Translations under genes and position numbers: made by a program
The notes under the pieces: generated by a model
Seen by the model: only the letters and a program-made list of their open reading frames with translations
Told to the model about the DNA's origin: nothing
Database searches by the model: none
From: a virus
Length of the DNA: 31,493 nt
Virus record (IMG/VR): IMGVR_UViG_3300024255_000096
Location: 1 to 31,493 of that record
Direction: 5' to 3' (one strand)
Shown: in pieces, positions 20,447-28,826 of the stretch
How the letters are laid out: each line of letters begins with the position of its first letter
How positions within the stretch are numbered: position 1 is the stretch's first letter

Positions 20447-20887
20447 TTAAGACTGCAATAAACCGTTTTCTTTATCAAATTTGAAGCGCAATTGATCAGT
20501 TATGTTGAAGGGAAGTACAGTTATTTTACAATCAATTTGTATTCCTTGTTCGTAAGTATCTATAACAATATCTTCTGCTTTTATTCTCGGATCATAATTT
20601 ATAATATTAGTTACATCTTCAATAATAGCTTCTTGCACTTCCATTGTAAACGGTTCGTAAAGTATATCCCATATAATAGTACCGAACGTAGGATCGCTTA
20701 ATTTTTCAGTTTGTCTTATGTGAAAATGGTTAATTAAATCCTGTTTAATTAATTCAAAATCATATACACTAAAACTTTTAGCGTCTGCAACTGTGCTAAA
20801 CCCTCTGTATTTTCTGCCAGTAGATGCTGCTGGAGTAGGATTGTTTACAGTTACTCTTTTATATAGATTTTTTTCTAATTGGCTCAT
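20447..20887 (-). CDS. 25: Baseplate wedge subunit gp25
   Basis: gp25 is the conserved small wedge protein that nucleates the sheath-baseplate contact in contractile tails, with a counterpart in type VI secretion (TssE). The protein has 146 aa against 132 in T4. The central signature is present: a phage-type pattern of D-x-x-x-I-x-x-x-L-x-x-x-F-x-I-R-x-x-E-K-x-x-x-P-x-F-G-T-I-I-W-D-x-L-x-E-P-F, then VTNIINYDPRIKAEDIVIDT and a closing beta-strand pair. The FGT-x-x-W-D-x-L and D-P-R blocks are the most diagnostic. The first 40 residues hold a Thr/Pro-rich lead-in. The ATG at 20887 is preceded by AAGG in the 16-base gap after the spike gene, so it is probably read from the same transcript. Confidence 0.93.
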   Translation of the reverse strand: MSQLEKNLYKRVTVNNPTPAASTGRKYRGFSTVADAKSFSVYDFELIKQDLINHFHIRQTEKLSDPTFGTIIWDILYEPFTMEVQEAIIEDVTNIINYDPRIKAEDIVIDTYEQGIQIDCKITVLPFNITDQLRFKFDKENGLLQS

Positions 20888-20903
20888 ACTATATTTACCT
20901 TAA

Positions 20904-23387
20904 TTATTGTACGTTATTTGGCGAAGATGTCGGACGCACTGTAGATGTAGCGGCACTATTGTCACTAGGGTCTACTGTTGGCGGATTAGCATTAGCTGCA
21001 TCAATTTCTTGTTGTAAACTTACAAGTGCATCTGCTTCTTCATTATGAAATCTATTTACAACACTGGATCTTACCCCAGCATTGCTACTAGGAAAATATT
21101 TCATTCCGTTGTCAGCACGTCTTTGAGCATAAACTGCTCTAATTAAAGCAGCATCAGTAGGCTCTGATGCAGTTGGAGTACTTGGAGGATAATTTAAAGT
21201 TTTTAATGCATTATTAAATACTGTTCCAGCGCCGCCTGCGCCGTGTTGGATAGATGTAGAAAATGTCATTTGTTGCACAGTTGAAGATCTTAATTGGACA
21301 TCGAGACCTGTGCGCGATAATACTCTGCGGGCGCCTGGTAAAAAATATTGTATTCCGGCATATTCACTTTGTGCTGCGGATCCAGCGGCGCTTCCCATTA
21401 CATTTTTCCATGCTGATTTATATGCAGCAGTTCCTGCTCTAGCACTAGATGGGCCGCCAGCTGCTGATAATTGAGATTCTAGATCAGGATGCGCTTTTGC
21501 TAACCAAGAATGAAACTCATTTAGTGCTCCAGTATTAGCTGCTAATTGATATTTTCCGTAGCTCCACCCGCCTGTGCTGTCCCATCCAATTATTCCTGGA
21601 TCTCCTCGTGATTCATACTTTTCGCTTAGAGCACCAATATTTTCATCAAATTTATAATCACTATTATAATCACCTGGAGGTACCGGAGTTACTCCATTTC
21701 CTCCTGGTCTACTTGCATTTCCTGTACTTATTTGGCCGCCGCTGCCTTGTACAATTGCACTAGTTTTTCTGCCTTGTAAATTTTTATTAAATGTATCTGG
21801 TGTAAGAACTCTGTCTGCTGATGGTAATGCACCCGGAGCATCTCTATCAGTTTGAACCTTTTTAAATGACATTGGATCTAGGTTTTCATGATGTGGCCAC
21901 GGTTCATGTTGAGGCGATCTTGTTAGTATACTATCATAGCCGGTTATTACTCCTCCAGGTTTAATTCTAGGAAGTTGATTTGTTGTCAAAGGTTCTGCTA
22001 GTTCTGCCAAAGATGCCTTTGGAGCAATTGGCCCGTTCATATGGATATACGTTGCTGTTTCTCTATGTTCTTTAGTACTATTAATAAATGTATTACTGTT
22101 AGAAGTTAATCTATTATCTTGTTCTGTTCTAATATGCAAATTTCCAGAAGTTTCAATATGTTGATTCTTCTTTACAGCAACGTGATGATTGTTTAACACT
22201 GTAATTTTACTGTCGGCGCCAACATGCAAATTGAAGTTATTTTTAGATTCAATTTGCACTCTACCGGACTCGCCTTTGGTGTTTCTGCCAGCTGCTTTGA
22301 TATTAACATTTCTGCCAGCTTCCATGTTTATATCACGCTCTGCTGTAATGTTTAGATCATTTTCGGTCATTATACTGACACTATCTTGTGCATGGATATC
22401 GATCTTACCGTCACTGGTCATTTCAATCCACGTTGTGCCTCTAGCATTTCCAATATAAATTAAATCCTCTGAATTGTGCATTAATATTTGATGACCTGTT
22501 CTGGTTCTTAAACGCAATAATTCATTTTGTGGGATAGTTCGATCGCCGCCCGGCTCGTTGATTCCTTTGTTTTTGTATACCGGCGGACCGTCTTCTGCAT
22601 GTGTTGTACGCACAAATCTTTCGTCGCCGTCATCCATTACAAATGCACTGCCGCCTAATCTGTTGGACGGTACACGGACTTTTCTGCCTGCTGTACCAAT
22701 TTCTACTGTCGGTGCGCCGTCACGTCTATCCTTTGGCCCTGGTGTACTAATTCCAAATACCATGCTAGGAATTTCTCGCCTTGCACTAGTAGTTGTTGTA
22801 CCGCGGGCTTCATCATTAAGCAAACCTTGGATTTCTAATGATTCTGAAAAATCCTTATTGTAAGGTTTATCAAATAATGTAGGATCTACTTTTGATCCGC
22901 TTTCAATTGCTTTGTTGTATTCACCAACTGGAAGCTTTCTTCCTCGCAATGGTCCTGGAGTATCTGCTGTAGTATTTTCTGTAGAAGCTCTTCCATCAGG
23001 AACCATAAAATTCATATAGTCTGCAGGAATACAGCCAATCCAATACCCAAAATTTGCATTTCCTTCTGCAAATATTACTAGTACTTTAGTACCTACATCA
23101 GGAGGTACCATCCACATACCGTATGACTTTTGTGTATTTTGATATCCGTCATTTGCAGTTAATGCAGCGTTTGGTGTTACACCGTAAAACGGGCTTAGAT
23201 ATCTTACATTTAATAGCTGTCCACTACGCTCAGGTGATCCGCCTGCTGTTCCATATTTTAATAATTCAACAACAAGGCCTCCCATGTATCGAGTATCGAA
23301 GTTGTTAACTACTATTGCCTCATAAGGCCCAGCGTCTTTAAATGCGCTGCGAGCCTGTTCTGGCGTTCTTGTATAACTATTTGACAT
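20904..23387 (-). CDS. 5: Baseplate central spike, gp5-like, with C-terminal lysozyme-like domain
   Basis: The protein has 827 aa. Residues about 20-135 form an OB-fold-like domain (MWMVPPDVGTKVLVIFAEGN, then YWIGCIPADYMNFMVPDG), as at the start of gp5/VgrG spikes. Residues about 318-450 hold short alternating repeats (KIDIHAQDSVSIMTENDLNI, INMEAGRNVNIKAAG, NLHIRTEQDNRL) typical of the triple-stranded beta-helix needle. Residues about 585-770 carry a lytic domain with E592 in Y-E-S-R-G-D-P-G and GGWSYGKYQ (606-614), a motif shared by phage muralytic enzymes. E592 is the likely catalytic acid. In T4 gp5 the lysozyme lies between OB fold and needle, whereas here it follows the needle. The last 40 residues are Ala/Asn/Ser-rich. 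The ATG at 23387 lies 3 bases after the stop of the 404-aa gene. The spike punctures the outer membrane and the lytic domain opens peptidoglycan. Confidence 0.88.
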   Translation of the reverse strand: MSNSYTRTPEQARSAFKDAGPYEAIVVNNFDTRYMGGLVVELLKYGTAGGSPERSGQLLNVRYLSPFYGVTPNAALTANDGYQNTQKSYGMWMVPPDVGTKVLVIFAEGNANFGYWIGCIPADYMNFMVPDGRASTENTTADTPGPLRGRKLPVGEYNKAIESGSKVDPTLFDKPYNKDFSESLEIQGLLNDEARGTTTTSARREIPSMVFGISTPGPKDRRDGAPTVEIGTAGRKVRVPSNRLGGSAFVMDDGDERFVRTTHAEDGPPVYKNKGINEPGGDRTIPQNELLRLRTRTGHQILMHNSEDLIYIGNARGTTWIEMTSDGKIDIHAQDSVSIMTENDLNITAERDINMEAGRNVNIKAAGRNTKGESGRVQIESKNNFNLHVGADSKITVLNNHHVAVKKNQHIETSGNLHIRTEQDNRLTSNSNTFINSTKEHRETATYIHMNGPIAPKASLAELAEPLTTNQLPRIKPGGVITGYDSILTRSPQHEPWPHHENLDPMSFKKVQTDRDAPGALPSADRVLTPDTFNKNLQGRKTSAIVQGSGGQISTGNASRPGGNGVTPVPPGDYNSDYKFDENIGALSEKYESRGDPGIIGWDSTGGWSYGKYQLAANTGALNEFHSWLAKAHPDLESQLSAAGGPSSARAGTAAYKSAWKNVMGSAAGSAAQSEYAGIQYFLPGARRVLSRTGLDVQLRSSTVQQMTFSTSIQHGAGGAGTVFNNALKTLNYPPSTPTASEPTDAALIRAVYAQRRADNGMKYFPSSNAGVRSSVVNRFHNEEADALVSLQQEIDAANANPPTVDPSDNSAATSTVRPTSSPNNVQ

Positions 23388-23390
23388 TGT

Positions 23391-24605
23391 TTAAAATGGT
23401 CCTGTTAAAGGTTGTGGTCTAGTAGTTGGACCAAATTCACCGTATCTTGAAGATCCAAAGCCGGCTGCTTCGGCACTTTCAGCGCCAGTCACTGTAGGAG
23501 AACTGCTAGAAGGTGTTACACTTGGTCCGTTGTTAGGCGTAAATACCTTTTTTCCGGTGTTAAAATCATATCTATCAAACCCAATATTCATAGGCTCGTA
23601 TATATATACGTTTGTAGAAGGTACTGGTTCTGCATCCGGATCACTATCAGTTGCAGGCTGAGTTACTGGAGCAATTTGATTGCGCCCTCTTGGATCATTA
23701 GCATCTAGATCAACAGATGTAGGTGCAGCGGCTGCTGCTCTTGCTTGTCTTAAAATTGCATCTTGATAAGGAACACTTTCAGGAGGATTAGCTCCTGAAC
23801 CTGAAACTGTATTATTTGGCAAGCAAGGATCTTCGCTTGTTGTTGCAGCAGCATTATTTAAATTTATTGCAGCAGCGTCAGCAGTTCTTTGGGCAACTTC
23901 TGCTGCGCCATTTCCTCTACCACCAGTAACAGCTGATGTTACTGCTGGACCTGCTCCGCCGAAGGCATCTAATGGATCTGATCTGCTAACTGTTGAGCCT
24001 GCTCCGCCAAATGCATCTAAGCCAACAGCAGCAGGTATAGTTTCACTTTGGGTAACAACTCCAGCAGCGCCTACTTTGTCAATAGTTGTTGTTTTAACTG
24101 TATTTCCTGTAGTCTTACTGGTAGTGCTTTCAGTTTGTGTTTCAGGACGACTATCGTCTCGTGCAGGATCAGGTACCCATATTGGCAATCTAGAATGCCA
24201 TCCTAATTTTATTGCTCCTTCAGGCTTAGACCCACGTCCGCCCTGTCCAAAGCCAGCTTTCCTATACCACTGTCTGCCTAAATCTTCTCTTAATTCAAAA
24301 TAATAGTCAACTAGAGGCATTATGTCTACGGTATTATTTCTATTATTTGTACCAAAATCTACATACTTTGCTACCCAATAGTTTTTATTTTTAGGAAAGT
24401 CAACATCTTCGCCTTCATTGTCTATTACAATAACTAATGTCGATTGCCCTTTTGCTAGAAAAATTTCATTCCCGTATGCATTTAAATCATCAACATTTTG
24501 AAATACAGTTTGTCCTAATTCATTTTTCCAAGGCAAAGATTTATTTACTACAATAGCATTTGACTGTTCTAATTTATTAGATATATTTTCTGGTGCTTCT
24601 GACAT
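23391..24605 (-). CDS. Structural protein of unknown function between hub and spike genes, 404 aa
   Basis: I do not recognise a named family. Residues 1-165 look folded. They contain a K-S-L-P-W-K-N-E-L-G-Q-T-V-F start, a hydrophobic strand (STLVIVIDNEGEDVDFP), NYWVAKYVDFG and a W/R/G-rich stretch (GRQWYRKAGFGQGG, LGWHSRLPIWVPDPARD). From about 170 to the end the sequence is low in complexity, rich in Ala, Thr, Ser, Pro and Gly. It includes two copies of LDAFGGAG (about 195-203 and 212-219) and a short ordered patch (VYIYEPMNIGFDRYDFNTGK). The start overlaps the stop of the 1011-aa gene (TAATG), and the gene ends three bases before the spike start. Its C-terminus, TGPF, matches that of the upstream gene (LGPF). 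A role at the hub-spike junction or as an assembly factor is inferred from position only. Confidence 0.75.
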   Translation of the reverse strand: MSEAPENISNKLEQSNAIVVNKSLPWKNELGQTVFQNVDDLNAYGNEIFLAKGQSTLVIVIDNEGEDVDFPKNKNYWVAKYVDFGTNNRNNTVDIMPLVDYYFELREDLGRQWYRKAGFGQGGRGSKPEGAIKLGWHSRLPIWVPDPARDDSRPETQTESTTSKTTGNTVKTTTIDKVGAAGVVTQSETIPAAVGLDAFGGAGSTVSRSDPLDAFGGAGPAVTSAVTGGRGNGAAEVAQRTADAAAINLNNAAATTSEDPCLPNNTVSGSGANPPESVPYQDAILRQARAAAAAPTSVDLDANDPRGRNQIAPVTQPATDSDPDAEPVPSTNVYIYEPMNIGFDRYDFNTGKKVFTPNNGPSVTPSSSSPTVTGAESAEAAGFGSSRYGEFGPTTRPQPLTGPF

Positions 24606-27600
24606 TAAAATGGTCCTAATAACTTATTAACACGCGACTTAGTTGCGCCTGTAACTGAATCTACTGCTCTATTTACTCCACCGAGAGCTGCATCTCTAGC
24701 TTGATTGACTACTTCTGCTTGTGCTGCTAGTACATCGAGTGCATTTGTTTCATCACCTGGTCGTATACTACCCATAACACCTGGTAATCTTGCACTTGAA
24801 TATTTGCCTACAGGAACCATTGGTGATGTTGATATTCCTGTAATTGCTGCATTTATTGCAGACTCGGCACCCGGAATAACTTTAGTTAAATCAGGAACGT
24901 TTGCAACTACTGCGTCAAACCCTTCTTGCAATACATTATCTATATTAGATAATTGCTGAGCCTGTTCAACAAGAGGTCCTAGTGTTTCACTGATTATATC
25001 ATTACCAACAGCAGATCCTAAATTTCTAATATCATCGTTTGCCGGTGCTGGGAAACAATCAATTCCGCCATTTGTTTGTCCAACAGTTCCATCAGATTGT
25101 ACAGTTTTGTTAGAAGTAGCAGATGAATTATCAACAAGTATTGCGTTTTTAGGATTAGGAGTTTCTTCGTTATCTTGTCCTCTGCGGCGCAATAATTTAA
25201 TTGTTTGTGTAAATTTACCAGCAGAAAATTTGTTAACAACTGCCCATACTTGATATATTCCACTAAATCCAGGAACATTTTCTGGAAATTCCATTGTGGC
25301 TCCTTTTATCTGGTAATCAAAAGGAGTTTTGAAATTAACTACACAATATACTGGTCCAGTTTGGTATGTCATTGTTCCGTCTTTTGTTACTCCAGGACGA
25401 TCTCCTAGTTCTGCAACATAATTTCCCATTTCTTGCGGTAAGAAATAAGGATCTCCCATTATTTCCATTTCAGCAGTGACCATATCCACTGTCATATTTC
25501 TAATTCTTTGATGGAACATTTCTGCAATCTGTCGTTTTACATCATTGATCTGCGTATTAGGCTGAATATCGTTGCCTTGACTATCCAATTCAACTGCTGG
25601 AGATCCTTCGTTGCCACTGACTGGCGCATTTGGATTTATAACTGTTCCGCTGTCGTTGTTTTGTGTGGCAGCAACTGTTCCTGCATCTGGTTGCTGATTA
25701 CCGGAATTCATTCCAAGATCCGACAGTGCAGTTAACATGAATGCATTATTAAAGTTAATATCAAAATTTAACACATCTTCATTTTTACCAGTGTAGATAT
25801 AATTATACTCTTTAACTGCTGCTTCTTTAAGTCCCTGAGTGTTTGCAGGTGCTGCATTGGCTCCGGCTGTAATTGCTTCGTCAACTTCATAAGGCATTAC
25901 CGCATAGACGTAAACTTTTGGACGACGTCCTGCTTGCTGCTCTGTTAACGGACTTTCGTCAATAAAAACATAAGTATCAATCTTAAACCATTTGTTTAAA
26001 CCCGTTGATGAGTTTTCTGTACATTTTTCTGCTGCATAGCTTGTTTGTAAAACTATTTTTTCAATAATACTAGTAATCGATTCGTTTTGATTGAACTGAA
26101 AATCTCTTGCTTTTTCAGCAGGCTGTGCTGCAACAGATGTAGTATCTACTATTTCAGTATCAGGATTAATTACTGCACTTGCATCTGCTTCACTAGAATT
26201 TCCTGGTGCATTGGTATCTTCATTAAGGAAACTTTTACCTATTTCATTCATTAAATCTGTATTTTCAGCAAAGGATTTTAAAACAGCATATGTTTGCGAT
26301 CCCGGAGTAATTGTAATAATCTGTGGGTCAAATGCATCTCGCAGTCGAGGATTGCCAGCAGTAGCAGCAGTACGTTGTGCTTCTCTTTCTTCTGGACTAG
26401 TTGTAAAAGCACTCTCTTCGACATTTCCTTGTTTTAATGCGTTTACTAAGGTGGTACGATTTTCTGGAAATGCTATAATGTATCTATCGAAGGGAGCAAG
26501 AGCTCCCGCTTCTTCTAAAGTTTCGATATGACTGTTAATTGCAGAAGTAACAGATGCATCATTTGTTTCAAGTACTTCGTGACACAACAAACCAGTTGCT
26601 TTAACTGGTGTCTTAATTTTATTAATATTATCAGCCAAGCCTGTTTCACTCATAGGTACTGCTTGAACTGCATATCTACTACCTTGACCACTAACATTAA
26701 ATTCCATATTAATAAGTTTAATTGGTATGAAAATTGGCCTTTGAACAAAATTTGCATCTGTTTTTCCATCAAGATTCCAACCTACAAAGTCAATCTTTAT
26801 ACAAAACGGAGCTGACTGATAGCTACCGAATCCAGCTTCTCTAGCGGCTGTAATTATAGCTTGTATAAAGTTACCCATACTATAAGGTTCAATTACAGTA
26901 AAAGATAAATCTGTTCCTAATGCAATACCAGTATTTTGATTAGGAGTAATAACTGCATCTATTTCAAGATCTTCAATATAATATTCTGCATGTTCACTTG
27001 AGCCGCCGCCGGTTTCATCAAATACTTGAGTACGTTTGTCTAAGTTTCCGCCGCTGCTTTTTATTACATAACTTTTAAATCCGCCTGCACTTCTATACAA
27101 CTCAGGATTATTATACTCAGCTGCATCTAGTATACCCAATGTAACTACATAATTAAAACTAGCATGGTCTCTTAGAGGATTAGGAACTTTACTTGCACCA
27201 GACTTGTCCGGTGCATATGCAGGAATAAATGTATTATCTACGTAGCCTGCATATGCGGTTCTCTTAGTTAACTCTAAATATTGCTCTCTAATTAGTCCGT
27301 ATTCACCACCTGTTACTCCTGCAAGATCTGCTGCTCCTCTTTCAACAATTTTTAAAGGAGTTTCAATTAGTCCTGTAAGTTCTTTTGCATTTGCATTTAA
27401 TCCATTTAACAATTCATTAGTTAGGATGCCGCCAAGTTGACTGCCTAGTGCTCCATTAACTTTGCTAGATATTGCTCCTACTGCTGCATTTGAAAACGCA
27501 GATTTAGCGTCTGCAACCAAAGATGAACTCATCAAACTAGTGTTAACACTAGGTATAGCAGAATTAATACGCTGACTTATATTATTAACTACTGGTGATG

Positions 27601-27640
27601 ATAAACCTTTCTTTATTGATGCGCCTAAGTTAAATGCCAT
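24605..27640 (-). CDS. Probable baseplate hub protein (gp27-type candidate), 1011 aa
   Basis: No T4 name can be given with certainty. The N-terminal 100 residues are helical and rich in Ser/Ala/Asn (SSLVADAKSAFSNAAVGAIS), and part of this recurs at the N-terminus of the gp48-like protein. Residues 160-345 form a beta-rich block (FNYVVTLGILDAAEYNNPEL, LSFTVIEPYSMGNFIQAI, FCIKIDFVGW, FIPIKLINMEFNVSG). Residues about 540-840 include LNKWFKIDTYVFIDESP, a YIYTGKNEDVLNFDINFNNA block, MTVDMVTAEMEIMGDPYFLP and IYQVWAVVNKFSAGKFTQTI ending LRRRGQ. The last set resembles the barrel domains of hub proteins of the gp27 class, which bind the spike trimer. Location between gp53 and the spike gene supports that. 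T4 gp27 has 391 aa, so this would be a much enlarged version. The start lies 1 base after the gp53 stop. Confidence 0.7.
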   Translation of the reverse strand: MAFNLGASIKKGLSSPVVNNISQRINSAIPSVNTSLMSSSLVADAKSAFSNAAVGAISSKVNGALGSQLGGILTNELLNGLNANAKELTGLIETPLKIVERGAADLAGVTGGEYGLIREQYLELTKRTAYAGYVDNTFIPAYAPDKSGASKVPNPLRDHASFNYVVTLGILDAAEYNNPELYRSAGGFKSYVIKSSGGNLDKRTQVFDETGGGSSEHAEYYIEDLEIDAVITPNQNTGIALGTDLSFTVIEPYSMGNFIQAIITAAREAGFGSYQSAPFCIKIDFVGWNLDGKTDANFVQRPIFIPIKLINMEFNVSGQGSRYAVQAVPMSETGLADNINKIKTPVKATGLLCHEVLETNDASVTSAINSHIETLEEAGALAPFDRYIIAFPENRTTLVNALKQGNVEESAFTTSPEEREAQRTAATAGNPRLRDAFDPQIITITPGSQTYAVLKSFAENTDLMNEIGKSFLNEDTNAPGNSSEADASAVINPDTEIVDTTSVAAQPAEKARDFQFNQNESITSIIEKIVLQTSYAAEKCTENSSTGLNKWFKIDTYVFIDESPLTEQQAGRRPKVYVYAVMPYEVDEAITAGANAAPANTQGLKEAAVKEYNYIYTGKNEDVLNFDINFNNAFMLTALSDLGMNSGNQQPDAGTVAATQNNDSGTVINPNAPVSGNEGSPAVELDSQGNDIQPNTQINDVKRQIAEMFHQRIRNMTVDMVTAEMEIMGDPYFLPQEMGNYVAELGDRPGVTKDGTMTYQTGPVYCVVNFKTPFDYQIKGATMEFPENVPGFSGIYQVWAVVNKFSAGKFTQTIKLLRRRGQDNEETPNPKNAILVDNSSATSNKTVQSDGTVGQTNGGIDCFPAPANDDIRNLGSAVGNDIISETLGPLVEQAQQLSNIDNVLQEGFDAVVANVPDLTKVIPGAESAINAAITGISTSPMVPVGKYSSARLPGVMGSIRPGDETNALDVLAAQAEVVNQARDAALGGVNRAVDSVTGATKSRVNKLLGPF

Positions 27641-27641
27641 A

Positions 27642-27941
27642 TTAGAATCCTAATGTATTGCGTAAAGAAGTTGGATCAGGTAAGTAAATTTTGGTACCAG
27701 CTACAAAATCAAATACAGGATCTTTAAGAATATCCATATTTCTCTGTGCAAATACCCACCAAAGTTGTCTGCGTCCGTAGGTAATATGAGCAAGTAAATC
27801 AGGACGATATGTATATTCGGAAGTTATTTCAAATAATATATCATCTCTATTAATTGGCACCGGTCTCGGAGACAATACATCTAAATATCCGTTTTTGTTT
27901 ATAGGAGTTCGAAAATATGGACTTAAATTATTTGGCTGCAT
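27642..27941 (-). CDS. 53: Baseplate wedge subunit gp53 (LysM-like)
   Basis: The 99-residue protein contains LFEITSEYTYRPDLLAHITY, GRRQLWWVFAQRNMDILKDP and a G-T-K-I-Y-L-P exit. This is the LysM-like order found in gp53 and related tail proteins: a beta strand, a helix ending at a Tyr-Gly, the L-W-W motif, an N-x-I/D-P turn and a final G-x-x-I-x-L/I-P strand. T4 gp53 has 196 aa, so this is a compact form covering the core. gp53 completes the baseplate wedge and clamps it around the central hub. The start overlaps the stop of the gp48-like gene (TAATG), and the next ATG follows its stop after one base, so three genes appear translationally coupled. A generic LysM tail protein is the only close alternative. 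Confidence 0.8.
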   Translation of the reverse strand: MQPNNLSPYFRTPINKNGYLDVLSPRPVPINRDDILFEITSEYTYRPDLLAHITYGRRQLWWVFAQRNMDILKDPVFDFVAGTKIYLPDPTSLRNTLGF

Positions 27942-28795
27942 TAGACGAATCCTTCAGGTTTACCAATAAGCGTACCATCAGCAAAATCAGTTAAGCTAAA
28001 TCCTGATTGTGAACGCCTTGCGTATTGTGGCTGACATGTAACTGTTATGTTGCTTTGGGTCGGAACGTAGTTTACATTCCCATCTGGCATCGTACAAGAA
28101 ATATAATCTACATCAACTGGTAAATCTGTTGTAAAGTTGGTAATTACAATTGGAATATTATTTAATACGTGCTTACCATAACCGTTTAATCTACAAACCA
28201 CTGGCGGATTACCTATGTGATCGCTATCACCGCCATAAAACATTTTAGTTGCTGTTCTTAAGAAATGTAAACAAGCAATCCAATACTTGGCATCGTTTTC
28301 GTTTTCTTGATAAAATTCACCTGTAATTGTAATTGCATCTACTTGACTACTTTCGTATGCGTTGTAGGGATAATTTGTATGTGTGGGCTGTATAGCTGAA
28401 TAATTTGCACTATGACTTAATAAAACCGTAGGATTAAACGGAAATACCATTTTATTTCCTGTTGAAAACGCACCATTCTTACTTTCTATCTTTAATGGAT
28501 CAAGTATGTTGCCATTTAATAATATGTCTGGCACTTGTATACTAACTCTCCAATCTTCGGGAGAAGTTACACTGTTATCCGAAGCAATAATTGCTCTAGA
28601 TATGGTTCTATTGGTTATCGATGAACCGAAGCCGCCGGTTTCATTAATAAAGTTAGCTGCTAATTTGCCAAGTGGTCCTAGACTACCTAGTTTATTGTTA
28701 ATAGTTTCGCCTATTGCACCTTTGACAGCAGATTTTGCATCTGATACAATACTGCTAACGAAGTTGCTTGCATTAAAATCAATTTTAAAAGGCAT
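27941..28795 (-). CDS. Baseplate tail-tube junction protein, gp48/gp54 type
   Basis: gp48 and gp54 cap the T4 baseplate and start tail-tube assembly. This 284-aa protein has the core seen in marine T4-like members: FPFNPTVLLSHSANYSAIQP, TITGEFYQENENDAKYWIAC, LHFLRTATKMFYGG, PPVVCRLNGYGKHVLNNIPI and TDLPVDVDYISC. The tube-fold signature of two long beta hairpins with a helix (ENDAKYWIACLHFLRTATKM) is clear. Residues 10-60 form a Ser/Ala-rich segment with SSIVSDAKSAVKGAIG. I cannot decide between gp48 (364 aa in T4) and gp54 (320 aa), because marine homologues diverge. It is the first gene of the minus-strand operon. The ATG at 28795 has AGGAGA (28806-28811) upstream and a late-type box at 28819-28826. 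Its stop overlaps the start of gp53. Confidence 0.75.
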   Translation of the reverse strand: MPFKIDFNASNFVSSIVSDAKSAVKGAIGETINNKLGSLGPLGKLAANFINETGGFGSSITNRTISRAIIASDNSVTSPEDWRVSIQVPDILLNGNILDPLKIESKNGAFSTGNKMVFPFNPTVLLSHSANYSAIQPTHTNYPYNAYESSQVDAITITGEFYQENENDAKYWIACLHFLRTATKMFYGGDSDHIGNPPVVCRLNGYGKHVLNNIPIVITNFTTDLPVDVDYISCTMPDGNVNYVPTQSNITVTCQPQYARRSQSGFSLTDFADGTLIGKPEGFV

Positions 28796-28818
28796 AATTA
28801 TATTGTCTCCTATACTAC

Positions 28819-28826
28819 TATTTAGT
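28819..28826 (-). promoter_or_regulatory. T4-type late promoter box ACTAAATA at the head of the baseplate operon
   Basis: On the minus strand the sequence is ACTAAATAGTAGTATAGGAG, leading straight into the ribosome site and the gp48-like ATG. It resembles the T4 late box TATAAATA and shares the AGTA two bases downstream with the gp6 box. It touches, on the opposite strand, the -35 element of the gp55 promoter (28826-28831). The operon therefore seems to start with a promoter that would be read by the product of the divergent gene. Confidence 0.55.

Noticed and set aside
20892-20899. GGTAAATA on the minus strand just before gp25, resembling a late box
   Set aside because: It lies only 4 bases before the gp25 ATG, so transcription would start inside the gene. 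It is better explained as the AAGG ribosome site plus AT-rich spacer.
22558-22863. Plus-strand 101-aa open frame opposite the spike gene
   Set aside because: It lies wholly inside the spike frame on the other strand, has no recognisable motif, and is explained by codon bias of the real gene.
26211-26815. Two consecutive plus-strand frames (106 and 95 aa) opposite the hub candidate
   Set aside because: Both are antisense shadows without ribosome sites or motifs. The opposite frame is continuous and structured.
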